Shown here in pieces: positions 55,573-64,000 of a stretch of 64,000 nt of DNA. The notes beneath the pieces are model-generated. The model saw only the letters and a program-made list of their open reading frames with translations, searched no databases and had not been told where the DNA came from. Origin of the DNA: Theocolax elegans (taxonomy: Eukaryota > Arthropoda > Insecta > Hymenoptera > Cerocephalidae). Every line of letters starts with the position of its first letter. The stretch's first letter is position 1. The DNA is taken from contig CM047426.1 in assembly GCA_026168455.1 (NCBI GenBank), positions 38,193,175-38,257,174 of the forward strand. The letters are read 5' to 3'. A program made the translations under genes and the position numbers.

Positions 55573-58500
55573 AAGAACAGGTTATTTGTGGCTCAACTTA
55601 ATGCCAGGCGATCGAGAAGGGTAGTACCCGAAATCAGGCAAGAAGCGTATGAAAATGGGATACAAGCTTTAATGTTACAAGAGCCGTATACAAGGTCGAA
55701 TAAAGTGATGGATTACGGAATGGGAATAAGAATTGTCTCTGGAAAGGAAAACCCATGGGCTGCTATAGCAATAACAGACCCGAACGCAGTAGTTTTGCAA
55801 ATATCAAATCTCTGCATGACACACTTTGCGGTTGCTGAAGTCTCGATACCATATCTTATAAGTGGATACTTCCAACTAAAGGATGATATCGAAGTGCATA
55901 TTAACACGCTGCAAACAATTATTAATGCACTGGAAGGAAAGAACTTTATTATTGGTATCGATTCTAATGCCCGATCAGCCTTATGGGGTCCAGTAGACAC
56001 AGACGCAAAAGGAGAAAAGCTAGAAGAGTTTATTATCCAGAATAATTTGTGTGTGATAAATGACCCTAGTATGAATAATATAATGACTTCCAGCGATCAC
56101 AGGACTATAACGTTCGAGATAGGAGAAATAGCTGTAAGCGGGAGATACAGAAACAGCGAAAATATGAGGCGTTACATGATCAGCAAGGCTAACTGGGGTT
56201 TATTTGTACACACTCTAAGAGAAAACTGGAAACCAATTCCGAACTATCACGATACAGGCTCAACGATCGCCGGCTTGAGAAACATAACCAATGGCATAAG
56301 GATGGCATGTGACAAAGCCATACCAACTAAGAATAAATCAAATAGGAAAGTCCCATGGTGGAACGAAGAACTGACTCAGGCCAAAAAATACACAAACAAA
56401 CTGAGACGGCAATTTCAAAAGGAAAGAAACCCAGAACAAAGGGAATATAAGAAAAGGGTTTATAAGTCGGCCAAGAGACAGTATACAAGACAAATTGACT
56501 CGACAAAGACCCATAAATGGGGAGAGTTCGTAACTAGACAAGGCAATGACAATCCATGGAGCTTACTGTACAAACTGGCCGCCAAAAAGGCAAGGATTAG
56601 AGATATCGCAAGTAATATTCTAACAGATAGTGGATACACGATGACTTGGGAAGAAACAGCAAAACAGATACTAGACCGACTGTTCCCCGACGATGAAATA
56701 TACTCAGAGACACAAGAGCAAGCGAATATAAGGCTGCAAAACAATAGATATACAGACGAATACAGAGAAACGGAGGATTTTACAATAACAGAGATGGTAC
56801 AAGTGGTAAAGAAAATGAAGCCAGGTAAAGCTCCAGGAATAGACTGTTTCGATCTGACAATAATTAAAAGTGCTCTAGAGGTAGTCAGCGAAGATCTGTT
56901 AAAGATATACAATAGCTGTTTAAAGTATGGCATCTTTCCGAACATGTGGAAAGTAGGAAAGGTCATTACTATAAAGAAAGGAATCGATAAATATCCAAGT
57001 CTCCTAAGCTCGTATAGACCAATATGCCTTTTATCTATATTAGGCAAAATACTGGAAGGACTGATAATCAGAAAACTGGAAAAAGTAGTGGAACCCAGTC
57101 TTTCAGATAAACAATACGGCTTCAGGAAGAATAGATCTACAGAAGATGCGATAGTCTATGTAGTTAATAAAGTGAAACAATCCAACAAGAAATACGTGAT
57201 CATAATGTTTCTTGACATAAAGGGAGCATTTGATAACGTATGGTGGCCGGGAGTACTGGAAAAGCTAAGACACATGAGATGCCCCTGGAGACTGTATGAA
57301 ATAATTAGGGATTACCTCTGTAATAGGAAAGTAATTATTTCCGAAGGTGGCGACTTTGCGAGTAAAGATGTGACAAAAGGTTGTCCCCAGGGCTCACTAC
57401 TGGGGCCGATCCTATGGAACGTAGTGTTCGACGAAATACTTCACGCATTAGAAAGAGAAGGACATGAGACGATAGCCTATGCAGATGACCAGGCAGTGAT
57501 AGTAGAAGGAGACTCCAGGAGAGAACTAGAAATAAGAGGACAAGCTGCAATTGACATGATAGAGAGATGGAGCAAAAAGGTCAAAATGAAACATGCACCA
57601 GATAAATGTGGCATGTTCTTAGCCAAGGGAACATTCCATGAAAAATGTTACCCAGTAATTAAAATAAATGGCAAGAGAATTAAAAGACAGGAACCAGTAA
57701 AATATCTGGGAGTTTCATTTGGCAAAGGCCTAAGTGTGCAGCATCATGTCACGGAGATCTCAATGAAAACCAGAGGAATCTTCCAAAGGTTAGCAAGATT
57801 AGCTAGAGACGAGTGGGGCTTGGGCTATCGTTCTCTGGAAATAATATATAAAAGGGTATATATACCAATTATCAGGTACGCAGCAGCAGGATGGTTTAAA
57901 CTCGCAAATAATGTCCAAAAGAAAAAGCTCATAATATCACAAAGATTTGCTCTAATGAAAACAACGGGAGCACTTCGGCTGAGTCCATCACAATGATAAC
58001 GGGTCACTTGCCGATAGATCTGGAATGTGAAAAAAGAATAGGAATGTATTACATAAGGAAGAACAAGGAATTTAAATACATGGACTACACATACCAGACG
58101 GTGGAGAATCCTCTACCAGGCAATGAATGGAAGAGAAAATATAATGCAAGGTGTGAATTGGACAAGGAATTGAGGAAAGTGTGGCAATCGAGGTGGGATA
58201 ATTCTATAAAGGGCAGACATACATATGAGATAATGCCAAACGTGGAAGAAAGAAGGAAAAAGACGTGGCTTAAACCGAGCAAGTATCTAATGCAAATTCT
58301 TAGTGGACATGGAAGTTTTCAAACTTTCAGAATGCGATTTAACTTTGTATAATCAGACCTATGCAGCTGCGGAGAGACAGACTCCACGGAGCATGTTATA
58401 TGGAAATGCGTGAAGTACGAACAAATAAGACTAAAACACATGCAGGAGACAGAGGCAGGAATGAGAAACACAAAAGCCTTATTGGAAACAAAGGAAGGGA

Positions 58501-58640
58501 CCGAGAGGCTGACAAGGATGACAAAAGAAATCTTACTCGCAAAGGATGCTACGGAAATTCTAGAAAGAGATTTAGTCGTAGACATAGTGGAAACTGAGGG
58601 AGAAGCGCAAACAGAAGAGTTAAGGGAAGAGAATGAGTGA
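55573..58640 (+). pseudogene. LINE ORF2 (endonuclease, RT, zinc motif), nearly intact
   Basis: Open from the element start to 57996. Endonuclease: FVAQLNARRSRRVVPEI, MLQEPYT, IIGIDSNARSALWG and TSSDHRTITFE. RT: MKPGKAPGIDCFD, SYRPICLLSILGKILEG, YGFRKNRSTEDAI, MFLDIKGAFDNVWW, GCPQGSLLGPILWNVVF and IAYADDQAVIVEG. A frameshift near 57975 moves to the frame with MITGHLPIDLECEKR, a WQSRWDNSIKGRHTYEIMP linker (57993-58352), an in-frame TAA at 58350, then CSCGETDSTEHVIWKC (about 58368-58415) and an acidic tail to 58640. The ATG at 55549 lies in flanking R1 DNA and is not the true start. All catalytic residues are kept. Confidence 0.9.
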
Positions 58641-59410
58641 GTAGGTTAGGGATAGACAATATTCCAGGAAGTAGATAGACAAGAGAAAAAGAGAGAGAAA
58701 AAGGAAAAGCATAAGTGAGAAGGGAATGAAAGAGGTTAGGTTAGAAAGATTTCCATTGTAAGTAACAAATGGAGGAATAGGAAAGGAAATAGATACAGAG
58801 GTAATCAAGATAGCTTATCATACTAGACAATAGGTAAACTAACACATTCTATTAGATAGAATATAACTGACGAGAATGAATGACGATGAAAGAGGAAAAA
58901 TGGCAATGGAGAGAAAGAAGAAAGAATGGAGATGAAAGATAAAGTTTAAAAGATAGTATGAAAGGGTATGAAAGTTAGGGAGAATGAATGGACGCTAGGT
59001 AGGAACTCCTTCTATTATAAAAGTAGATAGACAACAACAAGAAACCAAAGTAGGGTAGAAGAAGAAAGAAGAGGAAGAGAGAAGAAGGTAGACATTAGGA
59101 AGAAAGAAGAATAGAGTAGGAAGAGAAGGAAGAGAGAAGAAAGAAGTAGGAAAAATAGAAAGTCCTAGTCCCTAGTTCCCCAAAAAGTAGAAAGGATAAA
59201 ATAAAGTAAAAGGAATAAAAAATAAAAAATAAAACCGAAGCACAAGAGAGAAAGAGTTGAATCGCAAGAAAAGGAAAAGACAAATGCGAACTCTGGAAAG
59301 TTCCGTAGTCCAAAAACCGTCACAGTCTAAGATAAGGAAGAAAAGTAGATAGCAAAAGAGACGTGACAAGGACGACCGCCGGTATGCCAGAGGCGAGGTA
59401 CGGCGGCAAT
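58641..59410 (+). other. purine-rich 3' UTR of the LINE
   Basis: Almost only A and G on the plus strand (GAAGAAAGAAGAGGAAGAGAG type). No coding frame on plus; pyrimidine frames on minus (Phe/Ser/Leu-rich) are artefacts. Confidence 0.75.
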
Positions 59411-59462
59411 GATCGATGTGTTAGACATCGATCTAGCTCGGTTTTTTTTTTTTTTTTTTTTT
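59411..59462 (+). promoter_or_regulatory. 3' terminal hairpin and T21 tail of the LINE
   Basis: GATCGATGT, loop GTTAG, ACATCGATC is a perfect 9-bp stem, followed by TAGCTCGG and 21 Ts. The copy at 60885-60939 has the identical hairpin and 24 Ts. Position suggests the RT recognition structure of the element's own RNA. Confidence 0.7.
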
Positions 59463-60270
59463 ACCCGTGTAACGATCGCTAACTTTCCAGCCGAGTCCTC
59501 CTCTCCCCATCAATCTAGGATCGACGAAGGTGAGGTCGACTATGGACGACTTGCCGGCTTTGGTGAAAGTCGGGGTTGTCCCTGTGTTAGCGATCTCCAG
59601 CCTCAGTAGAGCGAACGCCTCGAGGAGTGCGCAACCACGCGCGTTGGTCTTGGCGCTACCCCAGTCCGTCGCCCGAGCATTGAAGTCCCCACCGATTGCG
59701 ACCGGCAGCCGTGAGGACCGAGCACTGGTGACGACTGCATCCAGAGATCTCGCAAAGTCCTCGGTGGAATCGCTGGGCGGGAAGTAGCAGCTGTACATGC
59801 GTACCCCCGCCACCTCCACCCAGGTGAAGCTGGGAAGGGGGGCGACCATCTTTCTGGAGATGTATATATTTCCACATAACCAGATGGCCGCCTTGCCCGT
59901 GGCATCCCTTACCCAGTTCGACTTCTCGAGATCCCGGAACTCCTCGCTGATGATCGCTACGTCCGCTCTCTCCTCTCTGACCAGCTGGGACAGCAGGTCC
60001 TGGGCCACAGCGCAGTGGTTGAGGTTTATTTGGAGCACCTTAATCATTTTTGATGTGTGCTCCTTCCTCATGCGAGGTCTTGCTTTGGCCTCGCAGTCCA
60101 CTGCTTTGTGGCCCTCTTGGCCGCACCGATAGCATTGCGCTGACCGGTCGACTGCGCTCTTGCACTCCCTCGCGATGTGTCCCGATTCGTGGCATCGGTA
60201 GCAGCGCGAGGATACCTCTCGCAGTCGAACTCTGCAATTGACCCATCCGATCCGGAGCTTCCCGTCTTGC
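59463..60270 (-). pseudogene. duplicated R1 ORF2 start (endonuclease N-terminus)
   Basis: MIKVLQINLNHCAVAQDLLS through GGDFNARATDWGSAKTNARG to KVSDRYTG, ending at the oligo-T junction. It is the unit-1 copy of 60940-61548, with few differences, plus the last two knuckles of ORF1 (out of frame, since the 5' part is missing). The tail of Lys codons seen in this frame is the oligo-T of the inserted LINE. Confidence 0.85.
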
Positions 60271-60939
60271 AGATACAGAGGTAATCAAGATAGCTTATCA
60301 TACTAGACAATAGGTAAACTAACACATTCTATTAGATAGAATATAACTGACGAGAATGAATGACGATGAAAGAGGAAAAATGGCAATGGAGAGAAAGAAG
60401 AAAGAATGGAGATGAAAGATAACGTTTAAAGATAGTATGAAAGGTATGAAAGTTAGGGAGAATGAATGGACGTAGGTAGGAACTCCTTCTATTATAAAAG
60501 TAGATAGACAACAACAAGAAACCAAGTAGGGTAGAAGAGAAAGAAGAGGAAGAGAGAAGAAGGTAGACATTAGGAAGAAAGAAGAATAGAGTAGGAAGAG
60601 AAGGAAGAGAGAAGAAAGAAGTAGGAAAAATAGAAAGTCCTAGTCCCTAGTTCCCCAAAAAGTAGAAAGGATAAAATAAAGTAAAAGGAATAAAAATAAA
60701 AAATAAAACCGAAGCACAAGAGAGAAAGAGTTGAATCGCAAGAAAAGGAAAAGACAAATGCGAACTCTGGAAAGTTCCGTAGTCCAAAAACCGTCACAGT
60801 CTAAGATAAGGAAGAAAAGTAGATAGCAAAAGAGACGTGACAAGGACGACCGCCGGTATGCCAGAGGCGAGGTACGGCGGCAATGATCGATGTGTTAGAC
60901 ATCGATCTAGCTCGGTTTTTTTTTTTTTTTTTTTTTTTT

Positions 60940-61548
60940 ACCCGTGTAACGATCGCTAACTTTCCAGCCGAGTCCTCCTCTCCCCATCAATCTAGGATCG
61001 ACGAAGGTGAGGTCGACTATGGACGACTTGCCGGCTTTGGTGAAAGTCGGGGTTGTCCCTGTGTTAGCGATCTCCAGCCTCAGTAGAGCGAACGCCTCGA
61101 GGAGTGCGCAACCACGCGCGTTGGTCTTGGCGCTACCCCAGTCCGTCGCCCGAGCATTGAAGTCCCCACCGATTGCGACCGGCAGCCGTGAGGACCGAGC
61201 ACTGGTGACGACTGCATCCAGAGATCTCGCAAAGTCCTCGGTGGAATCGCTGGGCGGGAAGTAGCAGCTGTACATGCGTACCCCCGCCACCTCCACCCAG
61301 GTGAAGCTGGGAAGGGGGGCGACCATCTTTCTGGAGATGTATATATTTCCACATAACCAGATGGCCGCCTTGCCCGTGGCATCCCTTACCCAGTTCGACT
61401 TCTCGAGATCCCGGAACTCCTCGCTGATGATCGCTACGTCCGCTCTCTCCTCTCTGATCAGCTGGGACAGCAGGTCCTGGGCCACAGCGCAATGGTTGAG
61501 GTTTATTTGGAGCACCTTAATCATTTTTGATGTGTGCTCCTTCCTCAT
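60940..61548 (-). pseudogene. R1 ORF2, endonuclease N-terminal part
   Basis: An apurinic-endonuclease-like domain: INLNHCAVAQDLLSQLI, ADVAIISEEFRD (catalytic Glu), IGGDFNARATDWGS and SSIVDLTFVDPRL, cut at RYTG by the LINE. The matching SDH box lies at 55550 on the far side of the insertion. MIKVLQ (61524) is the likely start, as ORF1 ends at 61517. Confidence 0.85.
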
Positions 61549-62883
61549 GCGAGGTCTTTGCTTTGGCCTCGCAGTCCACTGCTTTGTGGCCCTCTTGGCC
61601 GCACCGATAGCATTGCGCTGACCGGTCGACTGCGCTCTTGCACTCCCTCGCGATGTGTCCCGATTCGTGGCATCGGTAGCAGCGCGACGATACCTCTCGC
61701 AGTCGAACTCTGCAATTGACCCATCCGATCCGGAGCTTCCCGTCTTGCAGCAGTTTTTTGGCAGCTACTGCCGGAAGCTGGATGGTCGCAGCTAGAGTGC
61801 CACTGTAGGACCCCCTGGTTTTAATATTATCCGGGGATACCACGTTTGGCCCGATCTTTGCTGCAATCGCTGCGGCCACCTCCGTTGCTGTCGTGGACTC
61901 GTCCATGTCTCTGATGGTGATAGACACTTTGTGAGTCAGCAGCTGGACCTCTGCTGACCCACTAAGGGTGGACGAGACCACTGTCCTTAGCTCCGTCGTT
62001 TCTGTTCCGAGTCGCCCCAGTTCGAGGAGGAGCTCCCCAGCCCTGGTGCGCCTGATACGCGTGACCCGTTCTCCTAGTGTCTTTAATTCCGGTGCAGCCT
62101 TGACCTTCCGGAGAATGTCAGCGTAGGAAGAGCCCCCGCTAGATCTCTTGATCTTGATGGCATCTGGGCGTGGGGGTCTTACTCCGGCCTTAGGCTCTGT
62201 CGTGCCTTTGGCCGGTTTGCTGGCACGTTTCTGCTGTTCTTGCTGCTTCGGCTGGCTGTCCTTCATCTTCTTCTTCTTTTTGCCCTTCTTCACTACCGTG
62301 GCCCAGTCAGGGACGTTTGACTGGTTCCCACCGGTCTCAGGGACGGATGGCGAAGCATCTGCTGGCCCACCTTTGTTAGTGGGCTGCTTTGACCCCTTCT
62401 ACCTTTTCTCCGGGGGTTGCTGCGGTGGTGAGGGCTTTCCCCTTTCCACCGGCCTCCTTTGACGCTCTTCAGCGCGAAAGACGTTTGGCACGTTCCATCC
62501 CTACGCGCATCCGCCATTTTAGTTTTCAGCGCTGTCGAACACACAGCACTGTTCACCCGCGCGTATTCATTGAGAGCTCTGCTGGTTGCTCTCGCCATAC
62601 TCTTCAGCTCTTTGTGGATGTTGTTCTTATTAAGAACAAACTCCACCAGGGTGTCTACCTTCTCACGCAGACGGAGAAAAGCTCTGTCAGCGTCACTCGA
62701 CATCCCAGTCGAGGGCAGGTCACACGTAGCATTAGATGCTACAGAGGCCGAGTGACCAACCTCCGCAGCACTTACCATTTTAACGGTGTGAGTTTGGTCC
62801 CCCCCAAAATCCGTGGGACCAGCACTGACCACCGGGGCTTTCACCTGATCGGAATCAGTGGCGGGATATGACAGGATTGCCAT
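61517..62883 (-). pseudogene. R1 ORF1 (gag-like), one frameshift and one stop
   Basis: From 62883 (MAILSYPATDSDQVKAPVVS) it matches the plus-strand copy through FVLNKNNIHKELKSM. A small deletion near 62483 shifts the frame, and a TAG lies near 62399. The second half is open from 62293: KKGKKKKKMKDSQ, ITIRDMDESTTATEVAAAI, and two intact CCHC knuckles, CYRCHESGHIAREC and CYRCGQEGHKAVDC. Role: RNA binding and particle formation for R1-clade elements. Confidence 0.85.
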
Positions 62884-63070
62884 GCCCGCTTAGAGTAGTG
62901 TTGTTTTCAGCTCACTATCCATACTTGGATTAATTTCGGGGTGCCTTCCCCTATATGGTTTTGGTTCGCCCCAAATATTTGATTTTTTCGGTACCATCTA
63001 TATCTGGAAAGCATTCCCCTATCCACCACCTGGGGAGGCGCCACGATGCGGGAACAGCAAACCCGGCACG
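62884..63070 (-). other. R1 5' UTR
   Basis: About 190 bp, conserved with 15302-15490: CGTGGCGCCTCCCCAGGTGG, GGTACCGAAAAAATCAAATA and GGCACCCCGAAATTAA blocks. Confidence 0.8.
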
Positions 63071-63122
63071 TTTGTGTGTGTGTGTGTGTCTATATCTGTC
63101 ATTAAAGAGAGAGAGAGAGAGA

Positions 63123-63171
<49 letters not shown>
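63071..63171. repeat. (TG)n, (GA)n and (AT)n tracts
   Basis: TG at 63071-63090, GAGA at 63107-63122, AT at 63126-63171. The TG part flanks the R1 5' end. Confidence 0.9.
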
Positions 63172-63174
<3 letters not shown>

Positions 63175-63920
63175 GTGGTTCTCTGTGACATCGAAGATGA
63201 AAAAAATAAATATTGCTATAACTGTGGGAATATGTTTTAGAGGTATCCAGTAGTTCTCCTGAATTTATTCAGATTTTTTCTGGGCCATTATTTTAAGTTA
63301 CAGAGAGTGAAAGTTGACATTTTAGCACTTTTTTGCATTATATGCCCATTTTCATGAATTTTTAGCTCCCAGGGGATGCATTTTTCACTAAAAACATAAG
63401 TATGACTTTTTTTGTAAAATTTTCCGAACTTTTCATTAAAAGTACTTTAAAAGACATAAATGTATGCTGTCACACTTTTGTAAGCCATTTAAACCTTAAA
63501 GAGTGAAAATCAGCAATTCTGCTCCAGAATCTGGTAACCTAATACTGTCTAAAAGATGTCTTTTTATAGTCAGAAACTGCCTAAAAATTTCCAGAGTGGG
63601 TCTAAATCATTAAGATCATTTATGGTCAAAATATCCGGGAAAAGTGCCCAAAATATTAATAGAAATGTATATTTGTTGCCTTATAACGATGAATCTAGTA
63701 GCATGATCATTGCAAAAAAATTTATGCACTTACCTTGGAACGGTAGAAAAGCATCTCTACTTGTTTCAGTATCCATCTAATCCCCTGTAAGCTGCTAAAA
63801 ATACAAATATTATTATAAAATTATAAAAAATTATTTTTTAAACATTTATAATGCTGCATTTTTAGTTTTACATCCCTTATAAGAATTTTAATACTAATCT
63901 GAATGATTACTATAAATATA
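63172..63920 (-). mobile_element. part of a DNA transposon, copy B
   Basis: It starts GGGTGGTTCTCTGTGA after an (AT)n run and matches 41445-42166 inverted, with an added stretch near 63367. The minus strand keeps the candidate exon (ATG near 63776, donor near 63735), and the plus strand keeps the 74-codon frame at 63556-63780. The rest to 64000 is AT-rich. Confidence 0.75.
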
Positions 63921-64000
63921 TAAACATCATTATTACAATAACTGAATATACGTATTTAATACAAAAGATATATAAACAAATCGGATATATAATTATAATG

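Larger units (their letters stand above)
55573..59462 (+). mobile_element. R1-clade-like LINE inserted in the R1 element; oligo-T tail
   Basis: A 12-bp target duplication ACCCGTGTAACG lies at 55561-55572 and 59463-59474. Between them the plus strand starts directly in an endonuclease coding frame, so the 5' end is truncated, and ends in a purine-rich 3' UTR of about 800 bp, a perfect hairpin (59411-59433) and 21 Ts (59442-59462). The sense-strand tail is T, not A. Confidence 0.8.
58791..61750. repeat. tandem duplication of about 1.48 kb spanning the LINE/R1 junction
   Basis: Unit 1 is 58791-60272 and unit 2 is 60271-61750. Each holds the end of the LINE (purine-rich UTR, hairpin, oligo-T) plus the start of the R1 ORF2. 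The join at 60271 shares only AG between the two parents. Unit 2 runs on into the rest of R1 ORF1, so it is the original right junction. Confidence 0.9.
47134..63070 (-). mobile_element. R1-clade (CA)n-associated retrotransposon split by two nested elements
   Basis: Read on minus: 5' UTR (63070-62884), ORF1 (62883-61517), ORF2 endonuclease (61548-60940), gap, rest of endonuclease and RT (55572-53300), 3' UTR (53300-52985 and 47177-47134). Gaps are a plus-strand LINE at RYTG|SDH and a TTAA element in the 3' UTR. Removing both gives a complete R1-type element. Both outer ends touch (CA)n tracts, as in Waldo-like members of the R1 clade, known to target (ACAY)n. Confidence 0.8.

Noticed and set aside
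58620..59369. Phe/Ser/Leu-rich minus frames resembling membrane proteins
   Set aside because: They are the complement of a purine-rich 3' UTR and recur in the duplicated unit.
59433..59462. R1 copy with premature poly(A) tail after RYTG
   Set aside because: The R1 resumes at 55560 with a 12-bp overlap, so the T run is the end of an inserted LINE, not an R1 tail.

Overview
The window is transposon-dense DNA from a eukaryote. The mix of (CA)n-associated R1-clade non-LTR elements, Ty3/gypsy and errantivirus-like LTR elements with env genes, TTAA-type DNA transposons and endogenous viral genes points to an insect. An ant or other hymenopteran is my inference; no host gene fixes it. Apart from one possible exon (43148-43540), everything I recognise is mobile or virus-derived. 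I saw no rRNA, tRNA or CRISPR array.

Layout. 1-7430 (-): a Ty3/gypsy element with its 5' LTR (6386-7430), PBS, gag and pol; its 3' end lies off the left edge. Gag and pol are nearly intact and keep a -1 frameshift signal. 8872-15281: a patchwork of a long-TIR element that holds an R1 3' fragment, a deletion-derivative MITE, gypsy and LINE reverse-transcriptase scraps, and a hairpin repeat. 15302-19110 (+): a decayed R1-clade element containing a large palindrome.

19111-40256 (+): a 21-kb retrovirus-like provirus bounded by two homologous LTRs (about 610 and 588 bp), with a tRNA-Pro-type PBS. It reads gag, protease (split by a Jockey/CR1-like LINE at about 21607-26171), RT, RNase H, integrase. 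Then come a chuvirus-glycoprotein-like env (split by a 630-bp TTAA MITE), a second gag fragment, a small Cys-rich frame, a baculovirus-F/errantivirus-like env with a near-identical 937-bp internal duplication, and an intact 220-codon frame with its own TATA box and poly(A) signal that resembles a densovirus NS3 gene. This assemblage is the most unusual content. Retroviral core genes are broken (RNase H deletion, integrase Asp to Asn), while the NS3-like frame is intact.

40257-47033: foldback repeats, a DNA-transposon piece with a candidate first exon (second copy at 63172-63920), a truncated LINE, and low-complexity DNA. 47034-63090: one R1-clade element (-) flanked by (CA)n at both ends and split by two nested insertions. 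The first is a 5.8-kb TTAA-flanked element carrying an 18-node array of about 210-bp palindromic units. The second is a (+) R1-like LINE that ends in a perfect hairpin plus oligo-T, with a 12-bp target duplication. A 1.48-kb tandem duplication then copied the downstream junction. Nested order and breaks give a relative chronology of insertion.
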